64,000 nt of DNA from Bradyrhizobium sp. CCBAU 53338. Lineage in GTDB: Bacteria; Pseudomonadota; Alphaproteobacteria; Rhizobiales; Xanthobacteraceae. Under the pieces are notes generated by a model that made no database searches, was not told where the DNA came from, and was given only the letters and a program-made list of their open reading frames with translations. Every line of letters starts with the position of its first letter. The first letter of the stretch is position 1. Shown here piece by piece: positions 1 to 8,657 of this stretch. Both the position numbers and the translations under genes were made by a program. The stretch lies in the NCBI RefSeq assembly GCF_015291665.1, contig NZ_CP030048.1, positions 5,208,001 through 5,272,000 of the forward strand, given 5' to 3'.

Positions 1-1227
1 GGAGGTGGACTGGTAGTTCAGCATGACATCGTCGGCGCCGGGGACACCCATGATGAAAGTGACGCCGGCAGCGGCGAGCAGCGTCAGCAGATTGTCCATG
101 TCGTCCTGGTCCGCTTCGGCATGGTTGGTGTAGCAGATGTCGATGCCGAGCGGCAGGCCGAGCAGCTTGCCGCAAAAATGGTCTTCCAATCCCGCCCGGA
201 TGATCTCCTTGCCGTCGTAGAGATATTCCGGACCGATGAAGCCGACCACGCTGTTGACCAGCAATGGCGCGAACGCGCGGGCGACCGCATAGGCACGCGC
301 CTCGCAGGTCTGCTGGTCGATGCCGTGATGCGCACCCGCCGACAGCGCCGAGCCCTGGCCGGTTTCGAAATACATGACGTTCTCGCCGACCGTCCCGCGC
401 TTCTGCGACAGGCCGGCGTCGTGCGCCTCCTTCAGCAGTGCGAGGTCGATGCCGAAGCTGCGGTTGGCGGCCTCGGTGCCGGCGACCGACTGGAAGACGA
501 GGTCGACGGGCACGCCCTGCCCGATCAGCGACAACGTCGTCGTGACATGGGTCAGCACGCATCCCTGCGTCGGGATTTTCAGCCGCGCGATGATCTCGTC
601 CAGGAGCCGCAGCAATTGCGCGATCACGGCCGGATCGTCGCTCGCGGGATTGATGCCGATGCAGGCATCGCCGGCCCCGAGCAGCAGGCCGTCGAGGATC
701 GAGGCGGTGATGCCCCTGGCATCGTCGAAGGGATGGTTCGGTTGAAGCCGCGTGCTCATCCGGCCCTTCAGGCCGATGGTGTTGCGGAAGGCGGTCGTGA
801 CCCGGCATTTCCGCGCCGCCAGGATCAGGTCCTGGTTGCGCATCAGCTTCGAGACCGCGGCGGCCATCTCCGGCGTGATGCCGGTCGCGAGCTTGCGCAG
901 GGACTCCGGCGTGGCGGCATCCGACAGCAGCCAGTCGCGGAAGGCTCCGACAGTCAGGGAGGCCACGGGCGCAAAGGCTTTGGCGTCATGGCTGTCGATG
1001 ACGAGACGGGTGACCTCGTCGGCCTCATAGGGGATGACGGCTTCGTTCAGGAACTGACTTAAGGGAACGTCCGCCAGGGCCATTCGCGCGGCGATCATCT
1101 GCTCGGCGCTGCCAGCGGCAATGCCGGCCAGCCGGTCGCCGGAGCGCGGCGGCGCCGCCTTGGCGAGCAGGTCGCGCAGGTCGGGGAAGGTGTAGGTCGT
1201 GGCGTCGATGGCGTGGCGGTAGACCAA
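1..1227 (-). CDS. eutB: Ethanolamine ammonia-lyase large subunit (3' end outside window)
   Basis: This is the catalytic large subunit of the adenosylcobalamin-dependent enzyme that splits ethanolamine into acetaldehyde and ammonia. The 409 visible codons match EutB throughout, with the motifs PTQGCVLTHVT near residue 219, FETGQGSALSAG near 287, FIGPEYLY near 330 and CYTNHAEADQDD near 365. The C-terminal 50 or so residues and any eutC lie beyond position 1. No ATG fits the start. A TTG at 1227 sits 5 bases after GGAGG, and an in-frame stop lies further upstream, so I chose that TTG. It is divergent from the chemotaxis receptor across 220 bases. The family identification is secure; only the start is uncertain. 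Confidence 0.93.
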   Translation of the reverse strand, partial: MVYRHAIDATTYTFPDLRDLLAKAAPPRSGDRLAGIAAGSAEQMIAARMALADVPLSQFLNEAVIPYEADEVTRLVIDSHDAKAFAPVASLTVGAFRDWLLSDAATPESLRKLATGITPEMAAAVSKLMRNQDLILAARKCRVTTAFRNTIGLKGRMSTRLQPNHPFDDARGITASILDGLLLGAGDACIGINPASDDPAVIAQLLRLLDEIIARLKIPTQGCVLTHVTTTLSLIGQGVPVDLVFQSVAGTEAANRSFGIDLALLKEAHDAGLSQKRGTVGENVMYFETGQGSALSAGAHHGIDQQTCEARAYAVARAFAPLLVNSVVGFIGPEYLYDGKEIIRAGLEDHFCGKLLGLPLGIDICYTNHAEADQDDMDNLLTLLAAAGVTFIMGVPGADDVMLNYQSTS

Positions 1228-1447
1228 AGGCCCCTCCGGGATTCGTCGGCCAGTGACCGACTCCAAGCGATCTCGAGACTATACCTTCGTATCAAGACGC
1301 TGAAATATCTTACCTTTCCTTCGGCCAGGAACGAAGGGGGCCAACCGCCGCGTTAACGCCACGTCCATCTTCATTCTGCATAGTTTTGTATCAATTTCAC
1401 TCGACCGCGCGCACCGGCCGCTCCCGGCCACTCGGGCCCTGAACACC

Positions 1448-3178
1448 ATGCAAGTCAATCGATCTGGGAATACTGCCGGCCTGGCAGGCCGTTTCACGCT
1501 GGCCATCAAGCTCTATGCGATCTTCGCGCTGTTCGCCCTGCTGACGGCGGCGATCGCGATGCTGTCCGACTACAACAGTCGCCGCGGCGCCGAATTGACC
1601 AGCGCGATCGAGACGGCCAACGCGGCCGCGCTCAACGTCGAGCGCGTCAACTCGCTGGTCTATGCGGTCGTGATGGAGTCGCGCGGCATCTACATGTCGA
1701 CCGAACCGGCCGTGGTGAAGAAATACGGCGACGGCCTGCTCAAGCTCAACAATCGGATCCTGGGCGTCGTGAAGGGCTGGGAGAGCATCGTCCAGGCTGA
1801 CGACGCCGAGCAGTTCGCCACCTTCAAGAAGCGCATCGAGCAGTTCGTCGACTTCCGCAAGGAGCTGGTGCGCCGCGGCGTCGAGATCAATGCCGCCGCG
1901 GGGCGCGAATGGGGCGACAACGACGCCAACCGCGCCGTACGCTCGGCGCTGAACAAGGACCTCGAGGCGCTGTCCAAGGTCTATGCCGAGCGTGCAAGGC
2001 AGATCACGCGCGAAACCGAGACCAACCGCACCCTGTCCTTCGTGCTGACCTGCCTCGGCGGCGTGGCGCTGGCGCTGGTGGTGATCGGAATCATCATCAT
2101 CGCCCGCTCGATCGCCCGGCCGCTCGCCGCGATCACCGCGACCATCAAGCAGGTCGCCGACGGCGCCGAAAACGTGGTGGTGCCGCACGCCGGCCGGGCC
2201 GACGAGATCGGCGCGCTCGCCCGCGCCATCGAAGTGTTCCAGGACGCGATGGGCCGCAACCGCAACCTCGCCTCGCAGGTCTCGCAGGACTCGGCCGCAC
2301 GCGAAGAGCGCGCGCGCCACATCGAGCACTCCGTCGAGGCGTTTCGCGAAGCGATCGGCGCGATCATGCGCGGCCTCAGCGACAACGCCTCGGTCATGCG
2401 CGAAACCGCGCAGACCATCACCCGCGTCACCGCGGATGCGAGCGGGCGCGCCGGCATGGCGGCGAACGCCAGCGAGCAGGCCTCGCACAACGTCACCGCG
2501 GTCGCAGGCGCCGCCGAGGAGCTCTCGGCCTCCGTCGAGGAGATCGGCCGGCAGGTGCGGCAGAGCGCGGGCGCGGTCGAGCAGACCGGCCAGCGCACCG
2601 AAAAGTCGATCGCCGAGATCGAGAGCCTCGCCGCCGCCACGCAGCGCATCGACGGCGTGCTGACCCTCATTCAGACGATTGCCGAGCAGACCAATCTGCT
2701 TGCGCTCAACGCCACCATCGAGGCCGCCCGTGCCGGTGAGGCCGGCCGCGGCTTTGCCGTGGTCGCCCACGAAGTCAAGGCGCTCGCAGGCCAGACCGCG
2801 AAGGCGACCGCCGACATCAGCGAGAACGTCGCGATGATCCAGTCCTCCACCCGCAACGCGGTCGATGCCGTGCGCGAGATCGGCGGCGCGGTGCGCGAGA
2901 TCAACGAGGTCACCTCGGCGATCGCAGGCGCCGTCGGCCAGCAGGACCAGGCGACGCGCGAGATCTCCTCCAATGCGCAGAGCGCAGCCCTGGGCAACGA
3001 GACGCTGGTCGCCAACATCACCTCGCTGCGCGATGCCATCGGCGAGACCGACACGGCGGCGACGTCCGTGCTGACGGCGGCGAGCAGCCTGACCGCGACC
3101 GCGGACACGCTCTCGCGCGAGGTGGAAAAGTTCTTCCAGGACCTGCGCGCGGACAGCCGCATCGCCAAGGCGGGATGA
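1448..3178 (+). CDS. Methyl-accepting chemotaxis protein
   Basis: This is a transmembrane chemoreceptor that should signal to CheA/CheW. It has a short cytoplasmic N-terminus, TM1 at about residues 19-39, a periplasmic helical sensor of about 150 residues (four-helix-bundle type), TM2 at about 196-218, a HAMP linker to about 270, and a long coiled-coil signalling domain. The conserved hairpin tip reads [19 protein letters not shown], near residue 416. The ligand cannot be inferred; the sensor has no PAS or Cache signature that I can see. No strong ribosome binding site precedes the ATG, so the start is the first plausible one giving a normal N-terminal TM topology. No che genes are adjacent, so it is an orphan receptor. 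Confidence 0.93.
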   Translation: MQVNRSGNTAGLAGRFTLAIKLYAIFALFALLTAAIAMLSDYNSRRGAELTSAIETANAAALNVERVNSLVYAVVMESRGIYMSTEPAVVKKYGDGLLKLNNRILGVVKGWESIVQADDAEQFATFKKRIEQFVDFRKELVRRGVEINAAAGREWGDNDANRAVRSALNKDLEALSKVYAERARQITRETETNRTLSFVLTCLGGVALALVVIGIIIIARSIARPLAAITATIKQVADGAENVVVPHAGRADEIGALARAIEVFQDAMGRNRNLASQVSQDSAAREERARHIEHSVEAFREAIGAIMRGLSDNASVMRETAQTITRVTADASGRAGMAANASEQASHNVTAVAGAAEELSASVEEIGRQVRQSAGAVEQTGQRTEKSIAEIESLAAATQRIDGVLTLIQTIAEQTNLLALNATIEAARAGEAGRGFAVVAHEVKALAGQTAKATADISENVAMIQSSTRNAVDAVREIGGAVREINEVTSAIAGAVGQQDQATREISSNAQSAALGNETLVANITSLRDAIGETDTAATSVLTAASSLTATADTLSREVEKFFQDLRADSRIAKAG

Positions 3179-3257
3179 CGGCGCGGCCGCCGCTGACAAG
3201 GCTCGGGCCGGGCGCGCAAACCGGAAACGCGAAAACAACCCCATGCACAGTAGGCGA

Positions 3258-3281
3258 GGCGAGCCTTTTCAAGGGCTCGCC
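3258..3281. terminator. Hairpin between convergent genes
   Basis: The perfect 8-bp stem GGCGAGCC/GGCTCGCC with an 8-base loop lies about 80 bases after the chemoreceptor stop and before the end of the convergent membrane-protein gene. There is no following T-tract, so terminator function is only plausible. The rest of 3179-3391 shows no gene. Confidence 0.4.
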
Positions 3282-3391
3282 CCGCGCATGGGGGCCTTAC
3301 GGATTTTACGAAATAAACTTGACCCGTCGGGCAAAACACCGGCATGATGTCACCATGACGATGGCGCGTTTTTCGCACCCTGCCCCGCCGG

Positions 3392-4849
3392 TCATTGGTC
3401 CTGATACGATCGATCGACCAATATCCTGACACGGCCGACGTCCTCGGCCTCGCGATAGCGACTGAGCTCCGCACGGAGCTCCGGGTCTGTGTTGGCCCAG
3501 GCCAGCCAATCGAACGGAAATGAACTCAGCAGATAGGTATCCACGAGGATGATGTTCGGGCGCCCCTTGCGTATGTCCTCCAGCAAATGCCGCCGCTCGA
3601 ACTTGATGATGCCGTCCAGCCTGGCGCGCTCGGCGTCCGCCAGCTGCGAACTGCTCTCGCGCAGCATTGCGCCACTCGCGAGCAGCTGCGCGCCGCAGGA
3701 GCTGCCGACCCAGGCGCCGCCGATTTGACGCACGAGCGGATGGCTCAGCCCGACATGGTCGGTGATCGTCAGCAGCCGCGGATGCTTCACGAGCGCCTGG
3801 ATACGCTCCGCCAGCGGCGGAAACCCGGGGGACGGCGAGGACAGATAGGCCGCGATGAGGACGATCGCCGCAGCGCCGCCAATCGCCACTGACTTCCGCA
3901 ATGTGCGGGTGCTGACCTGCAGTAGCGGCGCCGCAATCGCGAATGTGCACAACCCGAAAGCCATATAGGGCCAGCTCTTGCCTTGAAGCAGCAAGGTCGC
4001 GGCTCCGCCAATCGACGCTGCGAGCCACGGAGTTGCATCGCCCGTGATCCTGAATTGCCGCGGAGCCAACAGGCGCAGGAACGCGATCGAAGCGCCGATC
4101 ACGACGATCGGGAGAGGAAGCAGGCCGCCCAGCCCCTTCCTGATCGGCAGATACGCCTCGGCCACCATCGGCGCATAGAGGGAGAGATAGTCGGCAAAGA
4201 CGGTCGCGACGATCGCGCCGTAGCCGATGACGACGATCGCGGCGCTGCACGCTTCGGGGGTCAGCAACGGCCTGAGCGAGCGCTGGCGGACGACACTGGC
4301 GATGATCGGAAGTCCGACCACCAGCGCAAAAAAGGGCTTGATGCTCATGGCCAGCCCCGCCCCAAGTCCCGCGACGACCGCCGTCCGCCCGGGACCGAGA
4401 CCGCGCCGGCGCAGCGCCGTGACGGCGACGAACGGGGTCAACGCCACGACCGCGATGTGTTCACGCTGTCCGAATACGGCGCCGGGGAGAAGCGCGAGCA
4501 GGAATGCGAACGACCACAGGAAGAGAGTTCTCTCTTCCATTCCCAACTTGGCTGCGACGTTTGCGCGGTCGACCACAATGAGCGCGACGACGATCTCGAT
4601 GACGACCAGAATGATCACGACCAGTTCGGGTGCGACACCGATGGATCGCGCAAGCCACGCTGCCGGCATGTACATGTAGACCGACAGCGGCGGATTCAAC
4701 TCGAACAGATCAATCCCGAGCTTTCGGCCGTCGAGGATCTTTTCGTCCAAAGTGAGCAGGCAGGCCAGATCCGCGTTGAGGACGAGCGGAATCTGGACGA
4801 GCGCGGCCGCCAGGACAATCGCAGCTGCGACCATCCATTGCCGCTTCAT
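3392..4849 (-). CDS. Multi-spanning membrane protein, PMT/glycosyltransferase-39-like
   Basis: The 485-residue protein has about ten hydrophobic segments and a soluble C-terminal tail of about 130 residues. Near the N-terminus, in the first extracytoplasmic loop, it has an acidic region followed by LFELNPPLSVYMYMP, resembling the E/NPPL loop of PMT/ArnT-type lipid-linked sugar transferases. This suggests a polyprenyl-phosphate-sugar-dependent transferase acting at the periplasmic face, but the substrate is unknown and no polysaccharide locus surrounds it. The ATG is preceded by a weak ribosome binding site. The gene diverges from the phosphatase-like gene across 299 bases. An uncharacterised polytopic protein remains possible. 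Confidence 0.7.
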   Translation of the reverse strand: MKRQWMVAAAIVLAAALVQIPLVLNADLACLLTLDEKILDGRKLGIDLFELNPPLSVYMYMPAAWLARSIGVAPELVVIILVVIEIVVALIVVDRANVAAKLGMEERTLFLWSFAFLLALLPGAVFGQREHIAVVALTPFVAVTALRRRGLGPGRTAVVAGLGAGLAMSIKPFFALVVGLPIIASVVRQRSLRPLLTPEACSAAIVVIGYGAIVATVFADYLSLYAPMVAEAYLPIRKGLGGLLPLPIVVIGASIAFLRLLAPRQFRITGDATPWLAASIGGAATLLLQGKSWPYMAFGLCTFAIAAPLLQVSTRTLRKSVAIGGAAAIVLIAAYLSSPSPGFPPLAERIQALVKHPRLLTITDHVGLSHPLVRQIGGAWVGSSCGAQLLASGAMLRESSSQLADAERARLDGIIKFERRHLLEDIRKGRPNIILVDTYLLSSFPFDWLAWANTDPELRAELSRYREAEDVGRVRILVDRSYQDQ

Positions 4850-5148
4850 GTCGAAATTGCTTGCTGGCGTCCCCAGAGTCCCGGCTCCTCTTTGCGGCGC
4901 GGTTCAAAACCGTGCGGCGGGACGTACGGTCGTGCGGATGTCGATCCCAGCAGATGGCGATCGCCTCCATTCTCAGCCCGGAGCCGTTACTATTGTCCTA
5001 CGATGCCTGAAGGCGGTGCCATCGCCAGTGGGTCGGATCGGCGAACCTGCCCGGTCCCAAATATCCACCGGCGAAATCACGTGCTAGCCTGTTTGGAAAC
5101 GCCAGGCCCTATGAGGCCGCGGCAGACGATGGGTGAAAGCACGGCTCG
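4850..5148. other. Divergent intergenic region, no gene seen
   Basis: These 299 bases separate two divergent genes and must hold both promoters. No convincing ORF, repeat or operator is visible. The phosphatase-like gene has a GGGTGAAAG ribosome binding site just before its ATG. Confidence 0.5.
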
Positions 5149-5601
5149 ATGAGCAAGACCAATCGCGTGTTGTTTCTCTGCACCGGCAATTATTATCGAA
5201 GCCGCTACGCCGAAGAGATATTCAATCATCACGTCAGGCTCGAGGGATTGGGTTGGAGTGCCTTCTCGCGGGCCGTCGCTGACAAACTCTCGCCTGAAAA
5301 TAGAGGGCGGATCTCGCCATACGCGTTGATTGCCCTGCAAGCGAAAGGCATCGCGCCTGATGGCGCGGAGCGTGATCCGATGCTCTGCACGCTCGGCGAC
5401 TTTGCCAATGCCGAACTCGTGGTCGCGCTGAAGGACGCCGAGCATCGCCCCATGATCGAGCGCCGCTTTGCCGGCGTCGCCGATCGTGTCGAATATTGGG
5501 ACGTCGACGATATCGAGGACCTCGATCCACCAACGGCGCTCGGCAGGATCGACGATCTCGTCGGGTTGCTGATCGGGAGCCTGCAAAGCCGCAAGCCGTA
5601 G
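5149..5601 (+). CDS. Low-molecular-weight phosphatase family protein
   Basis: The 150-residue protein has the size and layout of low-molecular-weight protein tyrosine phosphatases and the related arsenate reductases. The P-loop is CTGNYYRSR, with C11 and R17 in the CX5R arrangement, and a candidate general-acid region WDVDDIEDLDPP lies near residue 116. The loop differs from the common CxGNxCRSP form: Tyr-Tyr stands where Ile-Cys is usual, and Arg follows RS instead of Pro. The DP dipeptide is preserved. The substrate is unknown; phosphotyrosine phosphatase is the default, and an arsenate reductase role is unlikely because the extra cysteines are absent. It appears monocistronic. Confidence 0.8.
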   Translation: MSKTNRVLFLCTGNYYRSRYAEEIFNHHVRLEGLGWSAFSRAVADKLSPENRGRISPYALIALQAKGIAPDGAERDPMLCTLGDFANAELVVALKDAEHRPMIERRFAGVADRVEYWDVDDIEDLDPPTALGRIDDLVGLLIGSLQSRKP

Positions 5602-5826
5602 CGCAAACATGGGCGCTTGAAAGTGCCTCGACAACGAAAAGCCCCGGCACGTGGGCCGAGGCTTGCGATCCAGCCCGCGTACATCCGGCGAACCAATCGT
5701 CGAAGCAGAGACTAACTGCGAATCTTGAACAGATGATGACGGAGCTCGCCGCCGACAAAATGTCGCGCCCAGCGGAACTCCATCACTCCGTCGCGTCGCA
5801 ATGGATCGATCTCAAAGCCAACGACC

Positions 5827-5907
5827 TCAGAGCATCATGGAGACGATGGCGATCAAGCCGATCGCCGTCAGCCCCCACACCAGCGAATGCAAAGCCCACG
5901 GTCGCAT
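5827..5907 (-). CDS. Possible 26-residue membrane microprotein
   Basis: An ATG at 5907 opens a 26-codon frame ending in TGA at 5827. After an aromatic N-terminus it encodes one strongly hydrophobic stretch (about residues 9-26: LVWGLTAIGLIAIVSMML), which would span a membrane once. The ribosome binding site is weak (GGGGTGC region). It lies 71 bases downstream of another tiny hydrophobic frame on the same strand, in a stretch with no other gene. No family is recognised. Coding status rests only on composition and pairing. Confidence 0.35.
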   Translation of the reverse strand: MRPWALHSLVWGLTAIGLIAIVSMML

Positions 5908-5978
5908 TGTTGCACCCCGCACGCATGTTCCTGCCAACGACAGGAAACGCCCGGCCGCGATGCGTCACTTGAGATAGA

Positions 5979-6068
5979 TCAATGGCCGAAGATGAGCGCG
6001 GAGACGGCAGCCACGGTGAACGCACCGGCCGCAACGACGACGACACGTATGATCAACTCGTTGCCCAT
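5979..6068 (-). CDS. Possible 29-residue membrane microprotein
   Basis: An ATG at 6068 opens a 29-codon frame ending in TGA. Apart from a short charged N-terminus (MGNELIIR) it is almost entirely hydrophobic (residues 6-28), fitting a single-pass membrane microprotein. The upstream sequence offers only a poor GAG-type ribosome binding site. Together with the frame at 5827-5907 it could form a two-gene transcript. No homology can be named from sequence alone. The remaining bases of 5602-6191 hold nothing else I can support. Confidence 0.35.
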   Translation of the reverse strand: MGNELIIRVVVVAAGAFTVAAVSALIFGH

Positions 6069-6191
6069 ACTCAAGAAGTTAACTTAGGACAGGCAGCAAG
6101 TCTGTGCAGTTTGTGCCAAAATGGCAATTGGGGACATCGCGGGAACGAGGTTTTCGTGCGCCGCCACGACTAGGTGGGCGAGGACGCCAGC

Positions 6192-6494
6192 CTATTTTGG
6201 CAGGCACTCCACGTTATAGGCGATGATGATCTGACTGGGGTCGGCCTTCCCCAGGCTCTTCAGATCCTCAAGACCGCTCTTCAGCCTGGCACCCGCCTGG
6301 CCCAAGCTCGCCTCCAGCGCCGACTTCGCCGCCTTGCACCGCTCTTCGTTGGTGGTGAATTCCTGGAACACCACGGTCGGCAGCAGACGCCATTCCGCCC
6401 TATCATTTGTTGCGGCGGGACTGACCGAGTAGGAGAACACGTACATCAGGACCCACATGATGGGCTCCGGAACGATGCGAACGGAAAAGCGCAT
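6192..6494 (-). CDS. Hypothetical protein, downstream partner of the RlpA-like gene
   Basis: This 100-residue protein has a hydrophobic N-terminal part (about residues 12-28) that could be a signal or anchor, followed by a polar helical region with a KSALEASLGQAGARLKSGLE stretch and a C-terminal IIIAYNVECLPK. The ATG at 6494 follows a GGGATGG ribosome binding site. It lies 46 bases downstream of the RlpA-like gene on the same strand, so the two are probably co-transcribed. No family is recognised. The frame stays open upstream as an overlap of the RlpA gene, but that part has no coding character. Confidence 0.6.
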   Translation of the reverse strand: MRFSVRIVPEPIMWVLMYVFSYSVSPAATNDRAEWRLLPTVVFQEFTTNEERCKAAKSALEASLGQAGARLKSGLEDLKSLGKADPSQIIIAYNVECLPK

Positions 6495-6540
6495 AGCGCC
6501 ATCCCGCGCTGTCGCCTCGTTGATCCAGATCAACGAATGT

Positions 6541-7032
6541 TCAGCCAACCGGCCCCGGCGTCCAATCGTGGCCGGCCAGCGGCCTGACGGTGACGTCGGG
6601 AATGACGCCCAGCTCCATGCTCGGATCGAAATGGCGCATGGTCCGCTCGTTGAGATCGATGATGCGGCCGGGCCTGAGCGGCCCCACGTCATTGATCTTG
6701 ACGATGACCTTCTTGCCGACGGCCTCGACGAGCGCAAATTTCGGTGGCGCCCCGAATTGGACCCCGCCAAATTTCTGCCGCAGGCTCGTCTTGATGGCGG
6801 CTGTCCAGACCTCGGGATCATAGCGCTCGCCGGAGGCTGTCTTCGGGCCGCCCTCCTCCTTGCCGGGCTTGAACGGATTGTAGGTGGATGCTGCGCCAAC
6901 GATCGCATCGCCACAGGCGGCATCGACGACGGCGCTTGAATGATCCCCACTTGTTTCACTACGGGCAATTGTCACAGATACGACAAGCGCAACCAGGGCG
7001 CCGCAAATTGCGGCGCTCGTGCGGAACACCAT
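6541..7032 (-). CDS. RlpA-like exported double-psi beta-barrel protein
   Basis: The 163-residue protein begins with a signal peptide (residues 1 to about 25, ending near IARSET). It continues with a double-psi beta-barrel typical of RlpA septal-ring proteins: a GAASTYN start, SGERYDPEVWTAA, and VIVKINDVGPLRPGRIIDLNER around residues 108-128. RlpA proteins bind or cleave denuded peptidoglycan strands. There is no SPOR domain, so it is a short single-domain member. A near-perfect AAGGAGA ribosome binding site fixes the start at 7032. A small hypothetical gene follows. Whether it has lytic transglycosylase activity cannot be judged. Confidence 0.82.
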   Translation of the reverse strand: MVFRTSAAICGALVALVVSVTIARSETSGDHSSAVVDAACGDAIVGAASTYNPFKPGKEEGGPKTASGERYDPEVWTAAIKTSLRQKFGGVQFGAPPKFALVEAVGKKVIVKINDVGPLRPGRIIDLNERTMRHFDPSMELGVIPDVTVRPLAGHDWTPGPVG

Positions 7033-7361
7033 CAGATCTCCTTTGATTTTTCGTGCGGTTCCTGATGCCGCAGACCTTGGCCAAGCGAACGCGTCGGCGT
7101 TTTTGAACTTGTGCCAGTCTCTTGCGAACTCGCGCCAACCCCTGGGCGCGGAACCATTGCGAGAACCTGAGTGGCCCCGCGTGCTTTCGTTGTCGCTGTC
7201 TAAGACAGAGAATGAGTCAGCAACATGACCCGTGGATTCACGGGTCTCTGTCCCCGGATTCTTACACGTTCAACGATGAGGCCGTTGTCCAATGTCCGCG
7301 TAAGCCGCAATGGCGCGGAACCTCAGGAGATGTGCATGCGATTGTCCTGCAACGGGAGGCT
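7033..7361. other. Intergenic region with a short hairpin
   Basis: The 329 bases between two minus-strand genes have no supportable ORF. A perfect 8-bp inverted repeat, GACCCGTG-GATT-CACGGGTC at 7227-7246, could act as a terminator for the dehydrogenase transcript, although no T-run follows it on either strand. Confidence 0.45.
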
Positions 7362-8579
7362 CTAGCCTCCGATCACGCCACCGCGCTTGATCAGATCCTT
7401 GCCGACGGCGGCGAGATGCACCTGGTCGGGGCCGTCGCCGATGCGAATGAAGCGGGCATAGACATAGGCACGCGCGAGGAACGTGTCCTGCGAGACGCCG
7501 GCGGCGCCGTGGATCTGGATGGCGCGATCGATGACGCGGGCGGCCATGCTGGGCACCACGATCTTGGCCGCGGCGATCAGATCGCGCGCGGCCTTGTTGC
7601 CCTCGCGGTCCATCTTGTCGGCGGCCTGCAGCGTGAGCAGGCGCGCCTGCGCGATCTCGCAGAAGGAATGCGCGATGTCCTCACGCACCGATCCCTGCTC
7701 GGGGAGCGGCTTGCCGAAGGCGACGCGCGAGACCGAACGCCGGCACATCAATTCCAGCGCGCGCTGGGCGCAGCCGATCAGCCGCATGCAATGATGGATG
7801 CGGCCGGGACCGAGCCGGCCTTGCGCGATCTCGAAGCCGCGGCCTTCACCGAGCAGGATGTTCTCCGCGGGCACGCGGACGTTCTCGTAGACGATCTCGG
7901 GATGGCCGACCGGCGCGTCGTCATAGCCGTAGGTGAGCATGTCCCTGATGATGCGGACACCGGGCGTGTTTCGCGGCACCAGAATCATCGATTGCTGGCG
8001 ATGGCGATCGGGATCGTCAGGGGCGGTCTTGCCCATCACGATCAGGATCTCGCAATCCTCGTTCATCGCGCCAGAGGTGAACCATTTGCGACCGTTGACG
8101 ACGTAGTCGTCGCCGTCGCGCGTGATGGCGCACTGGATGTTGGTGGCGTCGCTGGAGGCGACCTGCGGCTCGGTCATCGAGAAGCCGGAGCGGATGCGTC
8201 CCTCCAGCAGCGGCTTCAGCCAGCGCTCCTGCTGCGCCTGGGTGCCGTAGTTCGCCAGCACCTCCATGTTGCCGACATCGGGAGCGGAGCAATTGAAAAC
8301 CTCCGGCGCCCAGAGGATGCGCCCCATGATCTCCTTCACCGGCGCGTATTCGAGATTGGTCAGGCCCGGACCGTGTTCGCCTGACAGGAACAGGTTCCAG
8401 AGCCCCTGCTCCCGCGCCAGCCGCTTCAAATCCTGCAGCACAGGCGGGGTTTTGTAGCGCGCGGCTTCCGGCTTCACCTGCTCGTAGTAGAGCTCCTCGA
8501 CCGGCTCGACATGCGTCTGCATGAACTGGCGCACGCGGGCCTGAAGCTCCAGCGAACGGGCAGAGTGTTGAAAGTTCAT
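7362..8579 (-). CDS. Acyl-CoA dehydrogenase, ACAD10/11 (LvaC-like) type
   Basis: The 405-residue FAD flavoprotein belongs to the acyl-CoA dehydrogenase superfamily and resembles the ACAD10/11 and LvaC branch. Diagnostic stretches are [18 protein letters not shown] near residue 90, [13 protein letters not shown] near 135, [20 protein letters not shown] near 245, [12 protein letters not shown] near 355 and IGDGPDQVH near 380. In that branch the enzyme acts with a kinase: a 4-hydroxyacyl-CoA is phosphorylated and the phosphate then eliminated to give an enoyl-CoA. A matching kinase pair lies at 60.5-61.9 kb. The AGGAGG ribosome binding site before the ATG at 8579 is intact, but an IS481-family terminus begins only 18 bases upstream, so the native promoter is gone or displaced. 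Confidence 0.88.
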   Translation of the reverse strand: MNFQHSARSLELQARVRQFMQTHVEPVEELYYEQVKPEAARYKTPPVLQDLKRLAREQGLWNLFLSGEHGPGLTNLEYAPVKEIMGRILWAPEVFNCSAPDVGNMEVLANYGTQAQQERWLKPLLEGRIRSGFSMTEPQVASSDATNIQCAITRDGDDYVVNGRKWFTSGAMNEDCEILIVMGKTAPDDPDRHRQQSMILVPRNTPGVRIIRDMLTYGYDDAPVGHPEIVYENVRVPAENILLGEGRGFEIAQGRLGPGRIHHCMRLIGCAQRALELMCRRSVSRVAFGKPLPEQGSVREDIAHSFCEIAQARLLTLQAADKMDREGNKAARDLIAAAKIVVPSMAARVIDRAIQIHGAAGVSQDTFLARAYVYARFIRIGDGPDQVHLAAVGKDLIKRGGVIGG

Positions 8580-8597
8580 TGTGTCCTCCTCTTGAGC

Positions 8598-8643
8598 AAC
8601 CGGCGACATAGGTAACAGATCAAACCGACGACATGGGTAACAC
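8598..8643. repeat. IS481-family terminal inverted repeat, left
   Basis: This end contains two tandem copies of a motif close to ACCGGCGACATGGGTAACA separated by a few bases, the same double structure as the opposite end. Such paired sites are probable transposase-binding sites. Confidence 0.8.
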
Positions 8644-8657
8644 AATTCTCGTTTCGT

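Noticed and set aside
121..1062. Plus-strand frame of 313 codons at the window start
   Set aside because: It is opposite eutB, whose minus-strand translation matches the family over its full visible length.
7019..7228. Plus-strand frame in the gap between RlpA-like and dehydrogenase genes
   Set aside because: No ribosome binding site, no recognisable composition, and it starts within the RlpA-like gene.
8580..8645. 22-residue N-terminal extension of the ACAD11-like dehydrogenase
   Set aside because: It is encoded by the IS481-family terminus; the native AGGAGG and ATG 8579 are intact.
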